From positions 136,224 through 200,223 of the forward strand of contig KV425614.1 in the NCBI GenBank assembly GCA_001632425.1: 64,000 nt of DNA. The letters are read 5' to 3'. Positions 35,561 through 45,497 of this stretch are shown one piece after another (within the stretch, counting starts at the first letter, position 1; the number at the start of each line of letters is the position of its first letter). The notes beneath the pieces are model-generated. The model searched no databases. It saw only the letters and a list, made by a program, of their open reading frames with translations, and had not been told where the DNA came from. A program made the position numbers and the translations under genes. Source of the DNA: Neolentinus lepideus HHB14362 ss-1. Taxonomy: Eukaryota > Basidiomycota > Agaricomycetes > Gloeophyllales > Gloeophyllaceae.

Positions 35561-36767
35561 CTTACGGCATAGAGTCAAAAGGCCCACGTAAGGCAATCCA
35601 GACAACAGACAGAGCCAAAGACGGTGGGCGATAAGTGCAATGCCTGACCTTTTATCGAAGACTTGCGACATACATTTTATCAGACATAAAAGAAGGCTTA
35701 TGAGCGTAATCTCTATAAGAAAGAATAACGAGGCTCAGAATACGAAAATTATTCCACCTACAAAAGCGATCTTATAAGCTTCGTGCTGCGGCCACACTCG
35801 CCTCATATTGCCACAAAGCAGTTCACGAAATTAATAGAGTTGATTTGCGCCGTCCCTGCGGCACGTACCAATGAGAAGGAGATGACGGGGGTAGAACGGT
35901 CGAAGAAACTCCAAGACCGCCGGAATCGCTGCGCGGATACAAGCAAAGCGGTTCGAAGGTCTCGGGGAAGGTGTCAAACGCGGGGATGGAAGTGAGATAC
36001 AGGCGGGAGAGCGAATTGTTGAGGTGGTGTGATGGGATGGGTGAAGTCGTGACTCACGCGCGTTGCCCGATTGTGAGGGCATCCACGCACTTACTTCTGG
36101 ATCAGGAAGTATGGGCGTCGCATCTTGCGGCGCAGAACACCTATAAACAAAAGGTTTTGGAGGCATGCACCCCGTCAACGTCGAGATGCCACGCAGGCCA
36201 AGTGTCACAACATTTAAGCTCAAATACAACTACATTTGATTGCCTTTTCTCATATACCTCAGCCAAAAAATACCCTCCCATCCATGCAGGCTGTCGCTGC
36301 GGTGCACGCAGCCAGAATCGAACGTCGCGCTGACCGCTGAGTCGCCGCGACAGAATGTAACGAACTCAATGGCAGATTCGTCGTGGCCCGCCGTGGACGT
36401 CGCGACAAACTGCGACGTGTACGGCGAATGGTCGAGGCAGCCAGACAACGACGTCCGTGGGCGGCACGATGCGACAGAGGAGGTGGCAAGGCGTGTGAAC
36501 CGCCGCTGGCGGGTAAGTTGGATATCTCGGACATGGTTGTCCTTCGCAGGGCTGTACAATCACGTCGTGATTATCACGTGACACCGCGATTGTGGCGTGA
36601 AACCTTTTGCTCGCCGCGAAACCCAAAACTGGACCACTTCTCAACTACCCTCAACGCTCGAACTGAAAAACCCGTTGTCCCGATTTAAAGCTAGAGTACT
36701 CGGTATGGGTCAATTTTGGACGTTGTGAGTACTACAGAGCGCCAAGTTTTACTGAATTCAAGAACTG

Positions 36768-37773
36768 ATGGCACCCTTCTCTAGCGTCAATCTTGATGCG
36801 AGAGAAAGCACAGGATATGGCAAGTTGGGGGAATTTATGCCTTACAGTTATACTGGAAGCGTCAGCAGTTGGCTCTTGACGACATTGCTTCCCTATGCAA
36901 TCGAATTCGAATTCGAGTTAGATGCACTTAATGACAAGATTTCACGGCGTGCCACAAGGTACAAAGATACTTCTGCCTGCCCTCCACAACCTGACCTTCC
37001 GCAGGAGTCGCCTAGGCGGTTACTTAAGCCATCTCAACATACCACCAGAGCTCCTCTATATGATATTTTCCGAACTCGACTGCCTCGAAGATGTAGCTTG
37101 CCTATGCATTGCCAACAGTGCGTTGTGGGTAGTCGGTATCGCCCGAGTTTTGGAGCTTGCCCGGAAACCCCCGATGCGGTGTGAAGGCCAACGTTTGATA
37201 TTCATTGGGGAGCATTCCACAGATTTGCCCGAGGGCTTGCTCAACCCCGAAGAGATGCAGAGATCCAGGGGCTTTGAAACCTTCTCTGAATTTTTGTGGA
37301 AGCGCTGCACTTATCGTTCCAACCGGAATCTGGACCTCTTGAGGCGTTTACCATGGAATGAAAGAGAAGCTTTTGTTTTTTTGGCGTACCCAGGACTCCT
37401 AGGAGATTATGGATTCCGATATCCTGACAACTACTACCGCGAACGAAAATGGGTTCTTTGCAATCTATCCAAGAAGGAATATGTTTGCTCTTCCAAACTC
37501 TTAGACACCCTCGCGGATGCTATCCACCTCGGCGATGTCCTCCTTTCCCAGATCTGCTGGTCCTCCCACCCATCGACTTCTATGCGCTATGAAGGAGATC
37601 TCCACCGCGGCGCGTGGGCTGGAGACCGCTTCGCAGTCTGGGATGTTGAAGAATTTGAAGAGCATGAGAAGAAGGATAGAACGTGGAAGGACGTCTCAGA
37701 AGAGGTACTAAAGACCGTGGTTGAGATCTGGCGATCTGAGTACGGTCCGAACTGGCCTGAGGACGAGACATAG
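36768..37773 (+). CDS. F-box-like domain protein, intact copy
   Basis: Exon 1 is 36768-36958, a 46-base intron follows (gtacaaag...ccgcag), and exon 2 is 37005-37773. Together they make 960 bases, 319 residues plus stop. The F-box-like segment LNIPPELLYMIFSEL followed by CLEDVACLCIANSALW spans residues about 74-108. The rest is the C-terminal substrate-side region common in basidiomycete F-box families, ending EIWRSEYGPNWPEDET. F-box proteins link targets to SCF ubiquitin ligases; this one's target is unknown. An unspliced frame from 36922 would give 283 residues, but splicing joins two open frames with standard sites and a longer product. The mirrored copy at 21671-22676 carries a stop codon. 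Flanks are repeat DNA. Confidence 0.75.
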
Positions 37774-38531
37774 GGCCGTAATGGAGATAACGATGAGAAT
37801 GACGAGACGTATCGGGGGCTGGGCAGGAAGTGGGGATGACATCAAAGTTTCAGATACTTTACGGAGGACGAGAAAGTATCATCTTGTGATACATTTATAA
37901 TCATTTTTTCAATCCAGACAAATTCATTATGCATTGGTGCTCAAGGTGTATTTGCCTCTGTCGATTCAGTTCAGTAACTCATTGCGGTTTGATGGGTCAT
38001 TGCTTTGATCCTGGAAAGAAGAGCCGGAGTTACCGATAAACGACAGCAAGACATATTTGGCAAACTCAGGGAAGCCTTTCCATCTCGTCATGTGAATGCA
38101 CGATCAACAACCGGTCAACTGTAGGCTTGTGGAACTGAATGACAACTCGATTAGTGCGGCCATTTTCTGTGTTTCTCCATTCAACGGAAGGAATCAATCC
38201 GGCCACCTCGCAGATGTTGCCTGGACTCCGGACTACGAAGAATCAACCCAACCATAGAATAGGTTTAGATGATTTTGGCAAAAATCAAGGATCTCCGTGA
38301 CGTTGCGGGTCTGTGTCACCAACGGTGCTCTGCGGAGGCTACAGACCGATCACGAAGCTTATCCAGGAGCATCCGGTAAAACGAGAGGCGGAATGCATCC
38401 TATGTATTGACTGATCCTCTAGAAACGAACCTGAAGGCCTCACGTGTCCACAAGAAATTGAAGAGAGTCCTGAAAAGTAGACAAGCTTAACATGCTGGTG
38501 TACTTACTACGGAGTATCACAGCCGGAAGAG

Positions 38532-39322
38532 AGCGTCATCAATATTGTGCATCGACCTCTGGTAAATAAATATGATCATGGTTGACGTTGTACGTATGAC
38601 TCTGGAAGAATACCTTGCAACCTATCGAAGAGTGTGCGCCGCTCTTCTGAGGCACATGGTGATCGACTGCCTTCGCCTGGTAGATATGGCTTTACCACGG
38701 TTTTGTTGGTTCACCAGTTCATCCACGAACAGCCCTTTTGAAGGGGGTCTCCACCGGCACACATCGTCAGGACAGTAGCGTGAGCAGGCGCATCAGGAAT
38801 TGTAATGCAGGGAATCACGGCTATCTGGCGCTCCCAGCACGATGAGTAGCGACCATATGCTGACTAGAAAGGCGAGAAATGATCTTGTCAAATGCAGTAT
38901 CGTCTTGGAGGGTAATGAACTTCACTGACTTTGCCACAGTCGTCATCTACACTGCGAATATTATATTTCTGTACTTGGGGTCTAGATACTCAGTGCAGAC
39001 ATACTTCATAGGATTCAACCAGAATACAATCTCGATAATTATTTGAGCGCTGAATGATCATGGCAGAACATACCCATGTTCCGAAGTACTATCAGAATTT
39101 TCACATACTGTAATAAGGCTATGTTGGCCATTGAGATCTGCGCATGCTGTATTTGCCTGGGTCGGTACCAAGTTGCCAACTACGATCCGAAATAGCCCAA
39201 ATAGTTCAGCAAAAGGCGATTTTCCTGTGCGAAGCTGTCCAGTAATACCAAGCTGTAGATTCGTCAGATGTTTCGCGTCGAGAGCAGTGATTACTGCCTC
39301 GAAACTGCCGCTAGTGAGCCTG
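38532..39322. other. Segment present only in right IR2 arm
   Basis: In the left arm the flanks join directly (gccggaagag to tgcggtaaaatgg near 20900). The minus strand of 39330-39058 has an open frame of about 90 codons (ALDAKHLTNLQLGITGQLRT, ending in a CENSDSTSEHG segment) with protein-like composition that I do not recognise. It could be a lost exon of an old gene or part of an insertion. No terminal repeats or target duplication were found. Confidence 0.5.
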
Positions 39323-40089
39323 TGCGGCAAAATAGATCGCCTTGAAGATTATCAGCCAGGGCTTTCAGACCAGTGAAATGGAAGAAAATGGTTGAGAATG
39401 ATCACGCTATACCGTGCAGTAATGGGACGATGCAGTTGCATACAAGCTGTAGTTAGGGATATTCTTGTGGATGATGTTAAAGCGCAGGATGCACTCACGC
39501 GTGCATGGGTAGATTTGCTAGTATGCGATGGCCATACCGTTCCGAATTATGAGTAGCCATGACTGAAAGGCTCGCAGTCGCCACGGACACGCTTTCATGC
39601 ATAGCGTGACTGCGTGTGAGACAGGAAATAGTAAATTGTAGGTTACGACTCACGAGATGGCACATATATCTAATACTCCATGCCAATGTACCTCAATGGG
39701 CGACAGAAAAGCCAGCGTACGGTGTTTGATACCTGGGCATCAAAAACCTGTGGAAGAGTCAAGGAAAGCGGTTCCTGGGCAACAGCGGTGGCCACGCCTG
39801 AAAAATCGAGGAAGGAGAGAGGAGTTTAGTATTTGCATTGAATTACGACGCCGAGACGAACATAGAGCTTGATTCGTGATGCTATACCCGCCGACTCGGA
39901 TCTGTACCGAGTGATGGGCCTGCTCACATTCCCGAGAAGGTATTGTATGTCGAAGAGTACGCTTGACTGAGATTGCCTAGATGGGTCACATGAGGTCACA
40001 TACTGAAGTTCGACTCGAGTGTCACACGCGTGACAAACGTCTTTCATGGCCAACATAGTGCGGTCTGCCAAGTCTGACTGGGGAATGAA

Positions 40090-40788
40090 CGAACTGCTTG
40101 CTTTCAACATTAAGATCATTACCAAGGATGTCGATGAGTTCCTTGGCCACCGCTCCCAGGCGACCTCACCGTCTCTCCCGTCATCTTGAATAACCTCAAC
40201 GAGCCACTAGATGCATCGGAAACAGAGGCTGACTTCTTTGGATATCTTGATGATGCTATGGCAATCCCTCCCATCAGACAAAGGAGCTCTCTTTCGAGAT
40301 GTGTGGGCGAAGAGTATATGCAAAGGCTGACGTATGTTTAATGGGACGCGGAGCTGTTAGGTATTCGTTGCTTGTACAAGAGGATAAGGTTCGAAATGTC
40401 CCTGTGTTCTGTGTGCAGCCGTTGACAAAAGCAACAGCGCCACATGTATGGAGGTGACCCGGTGCCTCAGCTTATCGCAGAGGCTATCGCCGCATTCTAC
40501 CAGAATAACAGGGACAGGATGGATGCAAATATTGTGCCCCTCCTGTCCGCTGTTATACTCGGCATCACCATGACCGGAACTTCGCCGACTTTCTATAAGA
40601 TTCCTGTCTCGGAAGAACTCCTCACACCAGTTTTTTCCGGGCAATACCCCGCGACAACGACGATTGTCGAAAGACTTGTACCCTCGGTTCCCGATCTCTC
40701 TACGTACAGAGTGCAAGGCGTGAAACCCTTGGAAAATCGGCGTGTTGTTTTCCATTGCTTCGAAGCTTTCAGAGTACTGGTGCGTTGA
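40090..40788 (+). pseudogene. Remnant of an unrecognised coding sequence
   Basis: Bases 40444-40788 encode 114 open codons with protein-like composition (PQLIAEAIAAFYQNNRDR, LLSAVILGITMTGTSPTFYK, GVKPLENRRVVFHCFEAF). Upstream, 40090-40340 shows related-looking coding fragments in shifting frames (KDVDEFLGH, VILNNLNEPLDASETEADF). I do not recognise the family. The upstream frame breaks suggest a decayed gene whose last exon is still open. Confidence 0.5.
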
Positions 40789-41034
40789 CTTACGTTCTAC
40801 AACGGATTGTCTTGACTTTGGATCTTTAGGTTCATTCCTAAATCATTCGAATTTCATTCTGTGTTGATACCTGTGTGTCTTTGATGTGATGTACCACTAC
40901 GTCGTTACAGTCTGCTGTATATCATATGTCGACGATTCCTCTTGAAGTAATTGCAATGCTTACATGTCCATCGAAGCCCTTCTCTTCATGTTCTTCGTCG
41001 TCATCTGCATGCCGAGTTCAATGACTCAAGTGTC

Positions 41035-41790
41035 GTAAAGGAGCAGAAACGCCTGCCATCCTATATCGAGACATCCGTCATCGCACTTGCAGGCTGCAAC
41101 AGCGCGGGAATGACTACCAGTACATTCGGCTCGAACTTCAGAAGAAGTGCTTGACACACTTTCGCCCACATCGTGATTAGGTAGTGGGGTAACAGTGTCA
41201 TTCGGGTCAGCTGGACTATCTACACATCACGTCAGTCAGCGTCCGATGTCGCAGTCAGTATTCGCATCATCTCGTCGCTGAAAAGGCCCAAATCTGAGAG
41301 GACGTCTCGGCCGACTGCGATGCCTGCATGAATGATCGAACCGTGGTCAACGAACGCGAGCTCCACGCTGAGAGAGCGCAATACATACCTATCAGACCCA
41401 CACACTCCATCGCCTTCGACCTCAGCTTGTTATATTCACTCCCCGACATATTCGGCAGTATGTTCAGTAGCAAGGGCATAATCGACGATTAATGCTGTAA
41501 TTCGGTCATAGCGCCATTGAGTGGTCTGTCAATATAATCTACGAAAGGCAGGGTGCTCACCTCGCGAGTATAGCCTCGCTCCACCCGCACCATCGTGAGT
41601 GTCATAATTGCTTTTTTTTTCCTGCACGTAACGCTTCACGACCGGCCCACTCTCCCCGCTTGGGTTCAGCAGTCCGAGTGGATGCTCAACGATCTAGTCT
41701 GAGTAACGAATTAGTGCGTCGCGAGCAACGCCTTCGCAGAAGTTGATGAGTGCAGCTGCGGCATGAGCGTAGTGAAGGGAAAAGGTGAAC
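41035..41790 (-). pseudogene. Importin beta-3 (karyopherin) pseudogene fragment
   Basis: On the minus strand, segments typical of importin beta-3 (IPO5/Pse1-type) appear in the right order: HAAAALINFCEGV with RDALIRY, then a TAG, IVEHPLGLLNPSGES, VVKRYVQE, a run of A that shifts the frame to AIMTLTMV, MPLLLNILPNMSGSEYNKLR with SKAMECVGLI, a 60-base intron, GIAVGRDVL with LFSDEMMRIL, a broken intron, then TMWAKVCQALLLKFEP. Importin beta-3 normally has over 1000 residues; here only a mid-protein stretch of about 200 remains. Stop codons and the A-run frameshift show it is dead. Retained introns mean it arose by DNA-level duplication, not retrotransposition. Confidence 0.8.
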
Positions 41791-42479
41791 GGGAGAGGGT
41801 GGAGAGAAGACGAGGGTGGCGGGTAGGAGTCCGAAAGAGGGTGGTGGGCATAAGCAATGCGAGTTCAGGCACAGGATAGATACCTACCGCAGCTCCAGCG
41901 CATCCAATGTCGATATCAGCAAGGCGAATATCTTTTCATGGTAGATATCCTCGAGCTCAAAGGTTGATTGAGAACGCCCGAGCATCCTGGCCACAGCCAG
42001 GCGGATGGGCAAGGAAGAGGACAGAAACACGACGAGAGAGAATTGATGATCAGTTCAGCGAGATGATGGCAGAACTCGATATGGAATATGTCTAGGTGTC
42101 CTGGAACACGAGGAGGCGGAAGGACAGGTAAGGGAAGGGAGATGAACGGAGGTACGATAGGCTAGGGAGAAATAGAACATATCTCGACAGAGATGCAATA
42201 CAGAACATTGGCGCTGCTCTCCTCGAGTTCCTGAACATCTAAGGATCCACGTAAATCCTGCCGTTCGAGAGCACACGAGTGCTGGGTGCCGAGACACGTC
42301 CAGGTAGACATGAGTTCAGGGAGCCAGTGTGAAGCAACCGGCAAGCTGGAAGTCTGCATGCGGAGAATATATTTGTGCAGTCGGGAAAATTGTCAAAATG
42401 TTCACTAGCTCGTCAAGACGGACGGGTCCGCAGCGCAAAAGGAGGATATGACCGACATAGAAAGTGTGAGATAACTCGA

Positions 42480-42760
42480 TGGCCACTCCACATCAAGTAT
42501 TGGCAATGGTTTCATTGCAGTACGGAGCTTCTTCTACGCCAGATTCCACTCTGATCTCGAGACCGGGTAGGTGAGCTGAGTGCGAAGGCACACGAGGAGG
42601 ACGGGAAGGGAGAGCGATCGATACAGCGCCGAGACCACCAGGATTGCTGCGCATATACATGCAAAGCAGTCTGGGTGTCTTGGTGGCGTATCGAACGTAA
42701 ATGAGAGTGGGGAACGGGGAACGGGGAACGGGAGTAACGAGTCGGGGTGAGGTGGACGAA
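42480..42760. repeat. Diverged fragment of IR2-arm sequence
   Basis: Bases 42580-42700 (gaccaccaggattgctgcgc, atacatgcaaagcagtc) correspond to 35885-35970 (gaccgccggaatcgctgcgc, atacaagcaaagcggttc). It is an older third copy of this non-coding block in the same orientation as the right arm. Frames on the minus strand are low-complexity shadows. Confidence 0.5.
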
Positions 42761-43081
42761 GTCGAAACCGGGGTGTCGTGATACGACAGTGTGCTGCGTT
42801 TGGGACGCGGGTGCACCGTCGACGACGTCGAGACGCGAGACACGCACGCCCACCCAGCATCACGTCAGTTGAACTCGAAGACAATGATTCACTCACCGTC
42901 TTCTACCCCGTTTCTCAGCCCGGTCCGCCTTCCTCAATCCATCAACCCTTCAAGCTGTCGCTGATACGCACGCAGACCAGGCAGCATCGACGAATGGTGT
43001 CGATGATCAAAGGGACGCGATAGGAGGGGGCAGGTGACCGACACTGGAGGCGACGATGGCGTGGCAAAGTGGCGGGATTCG

Positions 43082-44143
43082 AGTCTGTTTAAAGTAACTT
43101 TTCGCACGAACTTGCGAACTTGTCACCGTACTAATTCAGCTCACTTAACTTGGACTTAACTTGGACTTAACCTGGCTTGCACATTGACAAACTAACTTGA
43201 CCTTGACTAACTTGAGCTCATATATGACACCGCACTGCTTGCCTCTGTCCTCCGATACCCTCGGCCCCGCCACACCGATTGTCACGACAGTCTGAGTCTC
43301 TTCGTAAGATACATAGCGCACTATAACACACTAACAGAATATATGCTACTGATGGTCCTCTACTGCGCAAATTTGCTACCGTTCGCTTATGCACCCGACT
43401 CTGAGCAGCCCAGTCGGAAGCATCTCCAGGAATGAAGCCACCGCCTACTGCAAATTTCTCGCGAAGCAATTGCTTCTCTGAAAGGTGCCATTATCGTGCG
43501 TGACATTCTCTTCCTGTGTCATCTCTGCTTCACCATTGCCTAATTCAAGTGTCCTTTCTGCACACACAATGCTATTCACATCTGCAGTGAATGCCCTGCG
43601 AGTCTTTCGACGTGTTGCCTTGGGCCGATGCATGGCTGCTACTGTATGCTCGTATCGGCCTGCACCGTCGTCATGGCCGGTGTCCCAAAACCAATATCAA
43701 AGCTGCGGGCCGTGGATGTAGAGAAATCAGCTACTCACCAAACATGCCGGGCATACCGCAACGTCCACCGAGAACAAGGGCGCTGATGTTGTACAACGTG
43801 GCTGCGGTCTGTTTTCCTTAGCTATTGACACCCGGATTACTAGTATTTTCTGTGTGATGTCACTGTGTTGACAGCCCACAAAATTTCATCTAATACCACA
43901 GTAAGGATATATGGATTGTATCTACGGGCCTCCCAACCCGAGCAGTTGGAAAGTAGGCCATAAGTTCAAACAAGTTAGATCAAGTTCAGTACAGTGAAGT
44001 GAGAGGACTACGCTCGCGAAGCTCAAAGTTAACTTGCAAATTAACTGTGACAAACTAACTTGCCCGCAAAAAGTTAACTTCAAGTTAGGCAAGTTACTTT
44101 TGTATGAGTCAAGTTAGCTCGAAAAGTTACTTTGTGAAGAGCC
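43082..44143. mobile_element. MULE-like non-autonomous element with 10-bp target duplication
   Basis: Terminal inverted repeats share AAAGTAACTTTTCG (43091-43104; inverse at 44120-44133), extended outward imperfectly. The 10-base direct repeat gcgggattcg lies at 43072-43081 and 44144-44153. Inside both ends the hexamers AACTTG and TAACTT, or their complements, recur more than a dozen times within about 100 and 170 bases. The interior has no transposase. TIRs plus a 9-11-bp duplication fit the Mutator superfamily (family knowledge); the assignment is inferred. Confidence 0.7.
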
Positions 44144-44153
44144 GCGGGATTCG

Positions 44154-45437
44154 GGGCCGCTGATGGCTGCGTCCGGTGTGCGGTAAGAGTTAGTGAATGT
44201 CGTCGCGTCTGATTACACTACTGGGTGATTTTGATCCTCGAGTATCACTGTGCGCCAGTGGCCAAGCTTCATACGTTTGAGATGTTTCTTGCTAACATGG
44301 CACATCAAAGTTATGTCACCCACCTAATCGCTACTTGAACGAGCACTTTGCGACGCGACCCATATCTGCTACTTCACAGCACCAAATCTGTAACGTTGCC
44401 CATCATGCGGATATCCGTTGGTGAAAATGTAACAGGAAAAATAAAGAGGGACGACGCGTCTCAAAACTTGAAAGGACGGCTGGTGACGAAGCCTATTTGG
44501 TCTATGCGCATTGTGCGATGATTGGATGACTAAGTTCAGCAATGTGCTGCGTACGGTGGGCAATGGACTGTTTGCATTCAAAGTTAGCTGGTTTGACTTA
44601 AAATATCACTACACTCAGCTCAAGAGATCCAAATGAGACTTTAGCTTTTTCGGGGACATAGGACATAGTACGACGTTTACTTGCACGCACCTGCTCTGCT
44701 CCGGTAGTCTCGAGGAGTGCCCTCCACTGGTCTTCTACAATCGGTGAGAATTTATGACCTGCTGATGTACTATGTCTTCAGCCTGGCTCAGGAATACGCT
44801 GTACTCCGGCCTGAGGTATGTTAACGCTCTTCCGTTTCTCTGTGTCAGGTTCAACTCGCTATAGCAGATCATATTAATCTCCATTCATGCTGCATTGGCT
44901 CCTGGCAAATCACGCCCAGCAGATTTGCGATATCTCTCTGGTCAGCACAAGTCTATCACTACGCCTACAGGTATCGATCGACCTGCGTCTCGAGTCTTCG
45001 ATAAGTAGTGACTTTCAAACGGATCTTTGCGGTGTCCGGTAACAGCCAGGCATACACCTGCTCACTGATGATGTTCACCATGACTTGCGGCCGTTATGGG
45101 TCGCTATTAATGCCCAACAATTTATCAGAGAATCAGCCGAGCTCTGTATCTCTTTTGAGTACTTCTAGCACAGGTGAGTTCATGTATCACGAGGTGAGTC
45201 TTTTACTTTCAGGAGCACCTCGTACCACACAACAAGACTTATCAGCACTGTTATGAGAGACGAGGTGCCGAACATCTTCTGGGAGCAGACATGCGCCGAG
45301 ATGTAGTTTCTGTGATAGCACACTGCAGAAAGTGCGGTAAGGTTGACCTTAAGATCACTGAGTACGTTTCTATAGATAGATAGGTTTACTGGCACTAGAA
45401 GGTTCATTGGAGTTCGACTCAGGGTCTCTGGGCGTCT
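44154..45437. other. Gene-poor stretch upstream of the 730-residue gene
   Basis: Bases 44690-45250 contain splice-like sites and short open stretches (for example IYDLLMYYVFSLAQEYAVL near 44750-44820) reminiscent of a decayed membrane-protein gene, but no consistent model could be built. Confidence 0.35.
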
Positions 45438-45446
45438 TTGACCTCT

Positions 45447-45454
45447 TATATAAG
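45447..45454 (+). promoter_or_regulatory. TATA box
   Basis: TATATAAG about 45 bases before the ATG at 45498, followed by a pyrimidine-rich stretch (ctcctctccctcaatc), a common arrangement at fungal promoters. Confidence 0.55.
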
Positions 45455-45497
45455 GACTCCTCTCCCTCAATCTTATCTGTCCTTTCCTGAGTTCTCG

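Larger units (their letters stand above)
32720..39755. repeat. Right arm of large inverted duplication IR2
   Basis: Mirror of 20450-25350, as described for the left arm. Relative to the left arm it has extra sequence at 33735-35195 and 38532-39322. It carries the intact F-box gene, a permease fragment with an open exon 12, DR-a and R1, all in reversed order and orientation. Confidence 0.85.

Noticed and set aside
36922..37773. Unspliced 283-codon frame as the F-box gene start
   Set aside because: Its first residues come from what is better explained as a 46-base intron; joining 36958 to 37005 links two open frames and gives a longer protein with standard splice sites.
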